From positions 1,226,035 through 1,290,034 of the forward strand of contig NZ_BDBD01000011.1 of assembly GCF_001612805.1 (NCBI RefSeq): a stretch of 64,000 nt of DNA, written 5' to 3'. Shown here piece by piece: positions 1 through 8,791 of this stretch. This stretch comes from Nocardia coubleae NBRC 108252 (GTDB lineage: Bacteria > Actinomycetota > Actinomycetes > Mycobacteriales > Mycobacteriaceae). The stretch's first letter is position 1, and each line of letters begins with the position of its first letter. The notes beneath the pieces are model-generated. The model was not told the DNA's origin. It made no database searches and worked only from the letters and a program-made list of their open reading frames with translations. Position numbers and translations under genes: made by a program.

Positions 1-43
1 TCACCATCACCCGCTCGGCCTGAAACCCCGTCATCGAGGAAAT

Positions 44-1489
44 TCAGCGACCGATTCGGACGATGCCTGTGGTTACTCCCTGAAGTACCTCGCCGTTGCG
101 CAGGATCAACGGCGAGGTTTGTAGTGGGTCGGCGAGCATGGTGGGTGGCAGTTCGTTTCGGCTCACCACCGCGCCGTCCTCGGGATCGATGACGGTGAAG
201 GAGTAGCCGTCGATGGGTGTCGTGTTCGGTGTGCCGTCGCGGGTGATCGTGTAGACGAGCCCGTCCGCTGTCGAGATGTGCGGTACCGCGGCACTGCGCA
301 CCGTGTTCTCCCAGACCGTTCGGCAGCCGTCGCGGTCCACGTCGACGCGCGTCATGCCGCCGGCGAACGGCGCTGTTTCGGGTTGCGCCGGACCGGCGCC
401 CTCCGGCACCGCCGGGTACGGATATCCGTAGGTGGAGGCCACGAAGACCGAGCCGCCGATACCGATCGGTGAATTCTCGCTGCCCGCACCGCCTTCGGTG
501 AGCACCGGCCGAGAGCAGACGAGTTCGCCACTGCCGGAACGGAATACGAGCACCTTCACCTGATCGGCGGCGTTGTCGACGACGGTGAGATAGTCGGCGC
601 CGGTATCCGGTCCGAAATACGTCGGCGTCGACCCGGTGCCCCACGACAGCTGCCCCGGTTTGCGGGCCGGGCCCCGGTCGTAGGCCGCGCGCCACAGCCG
701 CACCGGCTCGCCCGAAGCATCGGTGCCGAATTCGTAGAGCGCGTGCGTGGTCGCGACCGCCACCCGGCCGCTCGGCGCGGAGGAGATGCTGTTGGCCACC
801 TTCTCCTCGGCGGGCAGAGTCACCGTGGCGATCTCGCCCTCCGCGGTGACTGTCCCGACGATGCCGTTCTCGGTCGCGAACCACACCGTGCCCGACCAGT
901 CGGGCACCAGGCCGGTGACACCGTCGTCCGCCGGAATGGCCGTGGTCAGGTCGACGGCTTCCACCACCCGCAATTCCCATCCCCTGGCGCCGCGTTCGTG
1001 GGCGATCCGCAGGAGCGCGCGATTGCCGTCGACCACGACCAGCCGGTCGGCGTGGTCGAGATAGGCGTACACCCCGCCGAGCAGGCCGCCTTTGGCCAAG
1101 GTCAACTGTGCGAGCGACCCGGACATCGCCGACCCGGTACCCGAAATCCCCCCGGCGGACGGGTCGATCAAATGCACTACCGGCGCACGATCGGCCACCG
1201 CCGTACACAGCGCCACAACGAGCCCGTCGGAGCCCTGCAGCAGGGTCGGGCAGGCCGCCCCGAGTGGGTACCCACCGATGCCTCGCGCGCCGGGCCCGGG
1301 TCCCGCGTGCGGCACCGCGTCCGACGATCCCGCGTCGCCGTGCATCGTCGCCGTACCGGTCGGCCCGAGGAACGGATTCGGCCCGGCGAGCGGCCCCCAG
1401 CCGGGCCCGGCCGTGCCGGTGCCCGAGGACAACACAGCCATCGCGCCGAGCACGAGCAGAACTGATCGGCTGGTATGACGAGCGAACAT
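44..1489 (-). CDS. Secreted beta-propeller-like protein of unknown function
   Basis: I do not recognise a named family. The ATG at 1489 is chosen because it opens a signal peptide (basic MFARHTSR, then a hydrophobic stretch to about residue 24, followed by Gly/Ala/Pro-rich sequence). The frame remains open further upstream, but that extension would run across the divergent peroxidase promoter and start. The 481-residue product has recurring strand-like segments ending in aromatic pairs (SGTVWFATENG, DGLVYTITRDG, NGIVGTVTAEGE), which suggests a WD/PQQ-type beta-propeller; this is inference from pattern only. It is probably exported and soluble or cell-wall associated. It diverges from the peroxidase-encapsulin operon with about 100 bp between starts. 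Confidence 0.75.
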   Translation of the reverse strand: MFARHTSRSVLLVLGAMAVLSSGTGTAGPGWGPLAGPNPFLGPTGTATMHGDAGSSDAVPHAGPGPGARGIGGYPLGAACPTLLQGSDGLVVALCTAVADRAPVVHLIDPSAGGISGTGSAMSGSLAQLTLAKGGLLGGVYAYLDHADRLVVVDGNRALLRIAHERGARGWELRVVEAVDLTTAIPADDGVTGLVPDWSGTVWFATENGIVGTVTAEGEIATVTLPAEEKVANSISSAPSGRVAVATTHALYEFGTDASGEPVRLWRAAYDRGPARKPGQLSWGTGSTPTYFGPDTGADYLTVVDNAADQVKVLVFRSGSGELVCSRPVLTEGGAGSENSPIGIGGSVFVASTYGYPYPAVPEGAGPAQPETAPFAGGMTRVDVDRDGCRTVWENTVRSAAVPHISTADGLVYTITRDGTPNTTPIDGYSFTVIDPEDGAVVSRNELPPTMLADPLQTSPLILRNGEVLQGVTTGIVRIGR

Positions 1490-1573
1490 GGGGCAGATAC
1501 TGCCGTATTCCGGCGAAGGGGACACACTGCCTGACACGCACCGATGAAGCACATCCCCAACATCGGTGGGCCG

Positions 1574-1579
1574 TAGGCT
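1574..1579 (+). promoter_or_regulatory. Leaderless -10 element of the DyP-encapsulin operon
   Basis: TAGGCT lies seven bases before the ATG at 1587. In actinomycetes a TANNNT hexamer at this distance puts the transcription start at or very near the start codon, so the peroxidase mRNA is probably leaderless. No Shine-Dalgarno sequence is visible upstream of 1587, which fits. Confidence 0.5.
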
Positions 1580-1586
1580 GACCGCC

Positions 1587-2639
1587 ATGGGTGAGCCGCA
1601 GCGGGTCCTCGTTCCACTCACACAGGCAGCGATCTTTCTCGTCGCCACCATCGATGAGGGCGGTGAGGCGGCGGTCCGCGAGCTCCTGGCCGAGGTCGAC
1701 GACCTACGCAAGTCGGTCGGTTTCCGCACTCCCGATCAGAACCTCAGCTGTGTCGTCGGTATCGGGCACCGCGCCTGGGGCCGGTTGTTCACCGGTCCCG
1801 AGCCCGCCGAGCTGCACGAGTTCCCCGGCTATGCCGGGCCGGTGCACTCCTGCCCCGCCACCCCCGGCGATCTGCTGTTCCACATCAGGAGCGAGATGAC
1901 GGGCACCTGTTACGAATTGGCGATGGCGATCGCGACCAGGCTGCGCGACGCGGCGACCGTTGTCGACGAGACATCGGGGTTCCGGTACTTCGAACAGCGC
2001 GATCTGCTCGGGTTCGTCGACGGCACCGCGAATCCGGAGGGCGGCGCGGCCGAGGCGGCAGTTCTCGTCGGCGACGAGGATCCGGCCTTCGCCGGTGGCA
2101 GTTACGTGATGGTGCAGAAATACCTGCACCCACTCGACGAATGGAATGCTCTGACGATCGAGGAGCAGGAGCTCATCATCGGGCGTACCAAACTCAGCGA
2201 TTACGAACTGCCCGACGACGTGAAGCCACCCAGCTCCCATGTCACCATGAACACGATCGTCGATGCCGACGGAGTGGAGCACGATATCGTGCGCGCGAAT
2301 ATGCCGTTCGGCACCGTCGGAGACGGCCGACTCGGCACGTATTACATCGCCTATTGCGCCACACCGTCCGTACCGGAGAAGATGCTCGAGCGCATGTTTC
2401 TCGGCACCGACGAAGCACCCTACGACCGTATTCTCGACTTCTCCACCGCTGTCACCGGCAGTCTGTTCTTCGCTCCGTCCGCCGATTTCCTCGGCGATCT
2501 ACCTGATGCACCCTCATCCGTCGCCGACGAAGACGTCGATATCGATGTTCCCGAGTTCGCTCCGGTCATTGCCGCCGAGGCAGCCCCGGTGGTCTCGGAC
2601 GGTTCGCTCTCCATCGGGTCCATGAAAGGGAGTAACTGA
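1587..2639 (+). CDS. DyP-type haem peroxidase, encapsulin cargo
   Basis: Dye-decolorising peroxidase that oxidises substrates with hydrogen peroxide, and cargo of the encapsulin shell encoded next. The GxxDG motif GFVDG contains the distal Asp145. His218 (SSHVTMN) is the proximal haem ligand, and Arg236 and Asn238 (VRANMPFG) have the same relative spacing as the catalytic Arg244/Asn246 of Rhodococcus DypB. The last residues, SLSIGSMKGSN, after an acidic Pro/Ala linker match the encapsulin-targeting peptide pattern (xxIGSLKG). ATG 1587 is preferred to an in-frame GTG at 1566 because of the leaderless -10 and family length (350 aa). The stop codon abuts the encapsulin start, so the two are cotranscribed. 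Confidence 0.96.
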   Translation: MGEPQRVLVPLTQAAIFLVATIDEGGEAAVRELLAEVDDLRKSVGFRTPDQNLSCVVGIGHRAWGRLFTGPEPAELHEFPGYAGPVHSCPATPGDLLFHIRSEMTGTCYELAMAIATRLRDAATVVDETSGFRYFEQRDLLGFVDGTANPEGGAAEAAVLVGDEDPAFAGGSYVMVQKYLHPLDEWNALTIEEQELIIGRTKLSDYELPDDVKPPSSHVTMNTIVDADGVEHDIVRANMPFGTVGDGRLGTYYIAYCATPSVPEKMLERMFLGTDEAPYDRILDFSTAVTGSLFFAPSADFLGDLPDAPSSVADEDVDIDVPEFAPVIAAEAAPVVSDGSLSIGSMKGSN

Positions 2640-3437
2640 ATGAACAACCTGCATCGCGAACTCGCGCCGATCACCGACGAGGCCTGGACACAGATCGAAG
2701 AAGAAGCTACCCGCACGTTCAAGCGCAATATCGCCGGGCGCCGGGTCGTCGACGTGTCCGGCGCCCGAGGTGTGGCCTATTCGGCGCTCAACCGGGGCAG
2801 GCTCACCCCGACCGACTCCCCCGACGACGGTGTGCAGGCACACCAGCGCGTCGTACAACCGCTCGTGGAACTCCGGGTGCCCTTCACGTTGAAGCGCTCC
2901 GAACTCGACGACATCGAACGCGGCGCGCCCGATGCCGACCTCGACAACCTCAAAGACGCCGCCCAGAAGATCGCCTTCGCCGAAGACCGCGCGATCTTCG
3001 AGGGCTACGCCGCCGCGGGCATCACCGGCATCCGCGCCGCCGCCTCCAACTCGCCCGTCGCCCTGCCCGGCAATGTGGTCGACATCCCCGACGCCATTTC
3101 CCACGCCCTCACCGAGTTGCGCCTGGCCGGTGTCCAGGGACCGTATTCGGTACTACTCAGTGCCGACCTCTACACCAAGGTCAGCGAAACCTCCGACCAC
3201 GGCCACCCGATCCGCACCCACATCGAACGCCTCATCGATAGCGAGATCATCTGGGCACCCGCCATCACCGGCGGTTTCGCCCTCACCACCCGCGGCGGCG
3301 ACTTCGAACTCGCCATCGGCCAAGACCTCTCCATCGGCTACCTCAGCCACGACGCCGACACCGTCCAGCTGTACTTCCAGGAAACCTTCACCTTCCTGGT
3401 CGAGACCTCCGAAGCCGCGGTATCACTCGGGTCCTGA
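2640..3437 (+). CDS. enc: Type 1 encapsulin shell protein
   Basis: Forms a T=1-type protein nanocompartment with the HK97 phage capsid fold. The 265-residue length and the N-terminus MNNLHRELAPITDEAW match the Brevibacterium/Thermotoga/mycobacterial shell family. The N-terminal arm and following helix form the cargo-binding patch; the central part carries the E-loop and P-domain. The ATG follows the peroxidase stop with no gap, and the AAAGGGAG ribosome site lies inside the end of the peroxidase gene, so translation is coupled. The shell should enclose the peroxidase through its C-terminal tag and act in oxidative stress. No ferritin-like or other second cargo gene is adjacent. Confidence 0.97.
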   Translation: MNNLHRELAPITDEAWTQIEEEATRTFKRNIAGRRVVDVSGARGVAYSALNRGRLTPTDSPDDGVQAHQRVVQPLVELRVPFTLKRSELDDIERGAPDADLDNLKDAAQKIAFAEDRAIFEGYAAAGITGIRAAASNSPVALPGNVVDIPDAISHALTELRLAGVQGPYSVLLSADLYTKVSETSDHGHPIRTHIERLIDSEIIWAPAITGGFALTTRGGDFELAIGQDLSIGYLSHDADTVQLYFQETFTFLVETSEAAVSLGS

Positions 3438-3536
3438 ACCTCAACTGCCGAGAACATCACGTTCGACGCTCGTCTCGACAACGGCGCACACGCGTCTGCT
3501 TCGGCGACAGTTCATAACGACGGCAGGAGACCGACG

Positions 3537-5048
3537 ATGAGTACGCTGGCGATGAGCACCGTCGATATCTCGAGGTGGCAATTCGGTATCACCACGGTGT
3601 ATCACTTCATCTTCGTACCGCTCACCATCGGCCTTGCTCCGATCGTCGCGGGAATGCAGACCGCGTGGGTCGTCACGGGCGACGAGAAATGGTATCGGCT
3701 CACCAAGTTCTTCGGCAGATTGTTCCTGATCAATTTCGCCATCGGCGTGGCCACCGGCATCGTGCAGGAGTTCCAGTTCGGGATGAACTGGAGCGAGTAC
3801 TCCCGTTTCGTCGGCGATATCTTCGGCGCCCCTTTGGCTTTGGAGGCCTTGGTCGCCTTCTTCCTCGAATCGACCTTCATCGGACTATGGATCTTCGGCT
3901 GGTCCCGGCTGCCGAAACTCGTTCACCTGGCCACGATCTGGTTGGTGGCCATCGGGGTGAACGCGTCGGCGTATTTCATCATCGCGGCCAACTCGTTCAT
4001 GCAGCATCCGGTCGGTGCCAGGTTCAATCCCGAGACCGGCCGGGCCGAACTGGACAGCATCTGGACGTTGCTCACCAACAACACGACGCTGGCGGCGTTC
4101 CCGCACGTGGTCGCCGGTGTGTTCCTCACCGCGTCGGTGTTCGTCGCCGGTATCTGCGGATGGTTCATGGTGCGCAACAGGCGCAGCGGTGACCCGGTGA
4201 AACAGTCCGAAGCCACCACGCTCTGGCGTCCCGCCGCCCGCGGTTCGCTGTATGTGGTGGCGGCATCGATCGTGGTGGTGGCACTCACGGGCGATATCCA
4301 GGGCAAGATCATGTTCGATCAGCAGCCGATGAAGATGGCCTCGGCGGAATCGCTGTGCCACACGGCGACCGACCCGAAGTTCTCGGTGCTCACCGTCGGC
4401 ACACACAACAACTGCGACAGCGTGGAGCACCTGATCGAGGTTCCCTATGTGCTGTCTTTCCTGGCCAAGGATCAGTTCACCGGCGTGACCCTGCAGGGCG
4501 TCGAGGATCTGCAACGTTCCTATGTCGAGCAATACGGGCCGGGCAATTACCGGCCGAACCTGTTCGTCACCTACTGGTCGTTCCGCACCATGGTCGGCCT
4601 GCTCGCCGGCCCGATGGTGCTGCTGCTCGCCGGATTCTGGGTGACCCGAGGTGGTCGCGCCCCCGACCGGCGCTGGTTCGCCTGGCTGAGCCTGCTCGCC
4701 ATCCCGACGCCGTTCCTGGCCAACAGCGCGGGCTGGGTGTTCACCGAGATGGGGCGCCAGCCCTGGGTGGTCGTTCCCGACCTCGCCGGCGACCTCACCA
4801 TCCGCATGACCGTGGACCAGGGTGTCTCGGACCACGCACCGGGCACCGTGCTGTTCTCATTGATCGTGTTCACCCTGCTCTACGGTGTGCTCGCGGTGGT
4901 CTGGTACTACCTCATGCATCGGTACACCGTCGCAGGCCCGGCGCCGGATTCGACCACGTCGCAGCACGACGATTCGGGCCCCGACGACGGCAGTGGTGGC
5001 GGCAGACACCGCGCCGAACCCGTCGAACCGCTGTCTTTCGCCTACTAG
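3537..5048 (+). CDS. cydA: Cytochrome bd-type oxidase subunit I (CydA), without adjacent cydB
   Basis: Integral membrane subunit I of the bd-type quinol oxidase, which reduces oxygen with quinol electrons and binds haems b558, b595 and d. About nine membrane helices are visible. His23 in VYHFIFVPLTIGL corresponds to the haem ligand His19 of E. coli CydA; GRLFLINFAIGVATG, the EFQFGMNW segment and GRQPWVV are family signatures. The ATG at 3537 has an AGGAGA ribosome site six bases upstream. The 503-residue length is normal and the short, Asp/Ser-rich tail is unremarkable. cydB and cydDC usually follow cydA, but the next gene is an unrelated surface protein, so subunit II must be elsewhere or absent. 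Confidence 0.93.
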   Translation: MSTLAMSTVDISRWQFGITTVYHFIFVPLTIGLAPIVAGMQTAWVVTGDEKWYRLTKFFGRLFLINFAIGVATGIVQEFQFGMNWSEYSRFVGDIFGAPLALEALVAFFLESTFIGLWIFGWSRLPKLVHLATIWLVAIGVNASAYFIIAANSFMQHPVGARFNPETGRAELDSIWTLLTNNTTLAAFPHVVAGVFLTASVFVAGICGWFMVRNRRSGDPVKQSEATTLWRPAARGSLYVVAASIVVVALTGDIQGKIMFDQQPMKMASAESLCHTATDPKFSVLTVGTHNNCDSVEHLIEVPYVLSFLAKDQFTGVTLQGVEDLQRSYVEQYGPGNYRPNLFVTYWSFRTMVGLLAGPMVLLLAGFWVTRGGRAPDRRWFAWLSLLAIPTPFLANSAGWVFTEMGRQPWVVVPDLAGDLTIRMTVDQGVSDHAPGTVLFSLIVFTLLYGVLAVVWYYLMHRYTVAGPAPDSTTSQHDDSGPDDGSGGGRHRAEPVEPLSFAY

Positions 5049-5191
5049 AGCGCCGATGGTCCGACGCCGTTCGGGCGGTGTCGACGATTGCGGACTCGGG
5101 ACCGATCGACGGTCGGGAACAGTAACGCCAGGCCCTCCGAATCCGACCGCAATGGTGTGTGGTGGGCTTTCGGCGACGGGACGGAGGGCAA

Positions 5192-6169
5192 GTGGCAGCC
5201 GGTCGGATGAGACGAACCGCCGTGGCAGCCGGGGCCGCGGGTGTCCTCGGGCTCCTCGGCTACGGCGGGCTCGCGGCTGCCCAGCCCACTCCTGCGCCGG
5301 ACGGCCGAGTTGCCGTCGCGGGGCTCGACCCTACCGCCGTGCCCGACACCTCGAGACTCCCCGACAGCGGCGCGATCCGGTTCGTCGCCGAACCGGGAGA
5401 CCACGGCAACGGCGGAGGCAACGGGAACTCGGACCCGGGAAGCGGCAACGGCAACGAAGGCAACGGCGGCGGCAACCAGGGTAACTCGGACCCCGGCAAC
5501 GGAAACGGCAACCAGGGAAACGGCGGCGGGAACCAAGGCAACAACGGCAACCCGGACCCAGGTAACGGAAACGGCAACCAGGGAAACGGGGGCGGGAACC
5601 AGGGCAACAACGGCAACCCGAATCCCGGCAACGGAAACGGCAACCAAGGCAACGGCGGCGGGAACCAAGGCAACGGCGGCGGGAACCAAGGCAACAACCC
5701 GGGGAATCCGCCCGAACCGCAAGCCCCTGCCCCGCAGTCCGCGCCTGCGGCCCCTGTCCCAGACGCTCCCGCACCCGCCCAGCCGGAGGCTCCCCAGCCG
5801 GACGCGGGCGAATCCGGCGGCGCGCCGGGTGGTGGAGCACCCGGTGGCGGCGCGCCCGGCGGTGGCGGCGCACCACCGGCCGGAGCAGGCCCCGGCGGTG
5901 ACTCACCCTCCGCACCGGCCCCCGGTGGAGCGGCCGATCCGCCCGCCGCTCCCGCACCCGGCGGCGGCCCGGCGGCCCCCGCCCACGACGTCACACCGAC
6001 CAGCGACACCGGCCTCCTCCCCGACCCGAACCTCCTCTCGGTCATAGGCGGTCTGCTGGCGCTCGGCCTCGCCGGCGGCGGTTCGGCCGCGGTCAGTTTC
6101 CAGGGCGCCGCCCAGGCGCAGGCACGTGTCGACGCCGCCCGAGCCGAGTTCTTCGGCTCACGGGCGTGA
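5192..6169 (+). CDS. Surface protein with Asn/Gly repeats and a Pro-rich stalk
   Basis: Unknown function. An export signal (RMRRTAVAAGAAGVLGLLGYGGLAAA) is followed by an Asn/Gly/Gln repeat region (about residues 70-172), a Pro/Ala/Gly-rich stalk, and near the C-terminus a hydrophobic segment (LLSVIGGLLALGLAGGGSAAV) followed by a short basic tail. The design fits a membrane-anchored protein that crosses the mycolate cell wall. The start is uncertain: GTG 5192 has a GGAGGG site three bases upstream, while GTG 5159 and ATG 5207 are alternatives; all keep the signal peptide. No catalytic domain is seen. It is monocistronic between cydA and the P450 gene. Confidence 0.75.
   Translation: MAAGRMRRTAVAAGAAGVLGLLGYGGLAAAQPTPAPDGRVAVAGLDPTAVPDTSRLPDSGAIRFVAEPGDHGNGGGNGNSDPGSGNGNEGNGGGNQGNSDPGNGNGNQGNGGGNQGNNGNPDPGNGNGNQGNGGGNQGNNGNPNPGNGNGNQGNGGGNQGNGGGNQGNNPGNPPEPQAPAPQSAPAAPVPDAPAPAQPEAPQPDAGESGGAPGGGAPGGGAPGGGGAPPAGAGPGGDSPSAPAPGGAADPPAAPAPGGGPAAPAHDVTPTSDTGLLPDPNLLSVIGGLLALGLAGGGSAAVSFQGAAQAQARVDAARAEFFGSRA
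5489..5703 (+). repeat. 66-bp tandem coding repeat (22-residue Asn/Gly unit)
   Basis: Units starting at 5489, 5555 and 5621 are exactly 66 bp apart and encode D/N-PGNGNGNQ followed by GNGGGNQGNNGNP. Shorter degenerate versions of the same Asn/Gly motif precede from about 5400 and a partial copy follows to 5703. Because the period is a multiple of three, gain or loss of units changes length without breaking the frame. Confidence 0.9.
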
Positions 6170-6285
6170 TGCCGGGTTCCCTCCGGAATCGGCGGGCCGT
6201 TTAGATGGTCGTTCGCGTGGAATGACCGCAAGTAGCTCGCGTGCCGGCCACACCGACGTCGGCATTCCGCTGCTCAGGAGGTCAC

Positions 6286-7647
6286 ATGCCGGGTCATCGG
6301 TTGGGAGGTGTCCGCGCGGCGGCGACGCTGGCGGACCTGGGGTTCGCCGGATTCGCCGCGGGCGTCATCGCCCGTCGCCGCAGGATGATGGGAATACTGG
6401 AACGCACGCAGGCGGACGGTCGTGCCGTCCGGCGGATGCATGCGCTGCGTGACGAATTCGGTTCGGGGCCGGTGGAATTGGTCTTGCCCGGCCGACGGGT
6501 GGTCGTGGTCACCGATCCCGCCGATGTGGGCCGGGTGCTGGCGCAAGCACCGTCGCCGTTCGATCCGGCGAATCGGGAGAAGCGCGCCGCATTGCGCCAA
6601 TTCCAGCCGCACGGTGTCCTGATCTCGGAGGGTCCCATCCGCAAGGAGCGCCGGGCGGTGAACGAAGCCGCTCTCGAGACCGGCCGTCCGCTGCACCGGC
6701 TGGCGACCCCGTTCGCCGAGGTCATCGCCGACGAAGCGGCCAGGATGCTGGCGGCGGCCTCGTCGACCGGCACGCTGGACGCCGCACAGTTCACCACCGC
6801 CTGGTGGCGGCTGGTCCGTCGGCTGGTCCTCGGCTCCTCAGCGCGCGAGGACCACGACATCACCGATCGGCTGTGGCAGCTGCGTTCGGCCGCCAACTGG
6901 TCATTTCTCGTGCCACAACGCAGGCGCTCGGGCGAGAAGTTCTCCGAGAGCCTCTACCGCTATGCCGAATCAGCGGAGAAGGACAGCCTCCTGGGGGCGC
7001 TCACCGAGGTATCCGCTTCCGGCGCAACCGATCCCGTCGGCCAGGTGCCGCATTGGCTGTTCGCCTTCGACGCGGCGGGGATGGCACTGAGTCGCGCGGT
7101 GGCATTGCTGGCCACCCATCCCGATCAGCGCGCCGCGGCCGTCGCCGAGGCACAGCACGCCACGACTCCGGCGACGCTCCCCTACCTCCGGGCATGTGTC
7201 CTGGAATCGGTGCGGCTGTGGCCGACGACGCCGCTCATCCTGCGCGACGTCACCGAGGACACCGCCTGGCGCGACGACGAGCAGCGTTTCACCACCGAGG
7301 CCGGTGCGGCGCTCCTGATCGCCGCCGTCGCGTTCCACCGTGACCCGCGGTCGCTTCCGTTCGCCGACGATTTCGTTCCCGACATCTGGTTGGACGGCCG
7401 CGCGAAGGACTACCCGCAGTTGGTGCCGTTCAGCGCCGGACCAGCCGCCTGCCCCGGGCAGGACCTGGTGCTGTTCGTCACCAGTACCCTGCTCGGGGAA
7501 ATGCTGCGCGCGGCGCGGTTCGAGCTGACCTCGACCCCATCTCTCGATCCGTCGACCCCCTTGCCGTTCACCCTGAACAACTTCGGCCTCGAATTCCGCG
7601 TGGAATCCCGGCACGACGCGCCGATCCTGAACAAGTCCATGTCCTGA
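6286..7647 (+). CDS. Cytochrome P450 with altered I-helix
   Basis: Haem-thiolate monooxygenase-family protein of 453 aa. The haem loop FSAGPAACPGQDL contains the Cys thiolate ligand (FxxGxxxCxG), and the K-helix ExxR motif is ESVR. The I-helix region reads FAFDAAGMALSRA, so the usual acid-alcohol pair of (A/G)Gx(D/E)T is replaced by Ala-Leu. That pair normally delivers protons for oxygen activation, so activity may be atypical. The ATG at 6286 has AGGAGG five bases upstream and is preferred to the longer frame from 6241. No ferredoxin or reductase gene is adjacent; topoisomerase IB follows after 30 bp. Substrate cannot be inferred. Confidence 0.93.
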   Translation: MPGHRLGGVRAAATLADLGFAGFAAGVIARRRRMMGILERTQADGRAVRRMHALRDEFGSGPVELVLPGRRVVVVTDPADVGRVLAQAPSPFDPANREKRAALRQFQPHGVLISEGPIRKERRAVNEAALETGRPLHRLATPFAEVIADEAARMLAAASSTGTLDAAQFTTAWWRLVRRLVLGSSAREDHDITDRLWQLRSAANWSFLVPQRRRSGEKFSESLYRYAESAEKDSLLGALTEVSASGATDPVGQVPHWLFAFDAAGMALSRAVALLATHPDQRAAAVAEAQHATTPATLPYLRACVLESVRLWPTTPLILRDVTEDTAWRDDEQRFTTEAGAALLIAAVAFHRDPRSLPFADDFVPDIWLDGRAKDYPQLVPFSAGPAACPGQDLVLFVTSTLLGEMLRAARFELTSTPSLDPSTPLPFTLNNFGLEFRVESRHDAPILNKSMS

Positions 7648-7677
7648 CCCGATCGGCGGCAGCGAACAGGAGGTTTC

Positions 7678-8697
7678 GTGCGCTTACGGCGAAGCACTCC
7701 CTACGGCCCCGGGATCCGGCGAGTCACCCGGGGTCGTGGTTTCTCCTACCTGACCACCGACGGCGAACGCGTCTCGGACGAAGACCTCCTCGAGCGGATC
7801 AACGGCCTGGTGATTCCGCCCGCGTGGCGCAAGGTGTGGATCTGCCCGCACGCCAACGGTCATATCCAGGCGATCGGTGTCGATGCCGCCGGCCGCCGCC
7901 AATACCTGTATCACGAGCAGTGGCGCCGGGAGCGCGACGAGGAGAAGTTCGACCGCGTCCTCGATCTGGCTGCTCGCCTGCCTCCGCTGCGCGACCGGCT
8001 GACCGCCGATGTGCGCCGCTCCGGCCTGCACCGGCACCGGGTGGAGGCCGTGGCCATCGGGTTGATCGACCTCGGGGTGTTCCGGGTCGGCGGCGAGGAG
8101 TACGCCGAGGAGAACGGCACCCGAGGCGTCGCCACGCTGCTGCGCGAACAGGTGCGCGTCGAGGGCGAGCAGATGCTGTTCGACTATGTCGCCAAGGGCG
8201 GTCTGCGGCGTCGCGTCCGGATACACGACGCCGATCTGGCCCGCGCTGTCACTTCGCTGCGGCGCAGCCGCGCGGATTCGCCCCGGCTACTGGTCTACCG
8301 CGACAAGAACGGCTACCGAGAACTGCATGCCGACGACATCAACGCCCGCTTCAAAACACTCACCGAAACGGACTGCACCGTCAAGGACCTCCGGACCTGG
8401 CAGGCCACCGTGCTGGCCGCCGAGGGATTCGCGCAGGCCGAACCCCCGACCTCCGAGCGTGCGCGCAAGCGGGCCGAACGCGCCGTGATCACCGAAGTCG
8501 CTGCCGCACTGGGCAATACCCCCGCCGTCGCCCGCGCCTCCTATGTCGACCCGAGGATCGCCGAAGCGTACGCCGAGGGCGTCACGATTTCCCGAGCGCT
8601 GGACAGAGCCGCCCGCGCCGCCGAGAGCGAGCGCCGAGCAATCATCGAACGGGCAGTACTCCGACTGCTCCGGCGCGCCACCCACCGCGGGCATTGA
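7678..8697 (+). CDS. DNA topoisomerase IB, poxvirus-like bacterial type
   Basis: Relaxes DNA supercoils by cutting one strand through a 3'-phosphotyrosyl intermediate. The 339-residue protein has the bacterial TopIB N-terminal domain (PYGPGIRRVTRGRGFSY, then VIPPAWRKVWICPHANGHIQA), which positions DNA. The catalytic domain follows, with FRVGGEEYAEEN, basic residues and the nucleophile Tyr289 in ASYVDPRI. The GTG start has AGGAGG four bases upstream. It lies just downstream of the P450 and may share its transcript. TopIB is an accessory enzyme in bacteria and is found in many soil actinomycetes and proteobacteria. Confidence 0.95.
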   Translation: MRLRRSTPYGPGIRRVTRGRGFSYLTTDGERVSDEDLLERINGLVIPPAWRKVWICPHANGHIQAIGVDAAGRRQYLYHEQWRRERDEEKFDRVLDLAARLPPLRDRLTADVRRSGLHRHRVEAVAIGLIDLGVFRVGGEEYAEENGTRGVATLLREQVRVEGEQMLFDYVAKGGLRRRVRIHDADLARAVTSLRRSRADSPRLLVYRDKNGYRELHADDINARFKTLTETDCTVKDLRTWQATVLAAEGFAQAEPPTSERARKRAERAVITEVAAALGNTPAVARASYVDPRIAEAYAEGVTISRALDRAARAAESERRAIIERAVLRLLRRATHRGH

Positions 8698-8726
8698 TCC
8701 CCGGCTCCGTCGGCCGGCGTTCCCGC

Positions 8727-8751
8727 GATTCGTCACGAGGCAGCCGGGTAT
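8727..8751 (+). promoter_or_regulatory. SigF/SigB-type promoter upstream of small helical protein
   Basis: GATT (8727-8730), a 15-nt spacer, then GGGTAT (8746-8751). This fits the actinobacterial general-stress sigma pattern GTTT-N15-GGGTAT with one mismatch in the -35. The next gene starts 40 bases downstream at 8792. The same arrangement recurs at four other places in this window. Confidence 0.6.
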
Positions 8752-8791
8752 TGCGCCCCGGGGGATACGACGACGAGCGGAAAGGAACATC

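Noticed and set aside
1..43. Start of a further minus-strand gene at ATG 34
   Set aside because: Eleven codons are visible before the window edge, with no ribosome site; too little to support a call.
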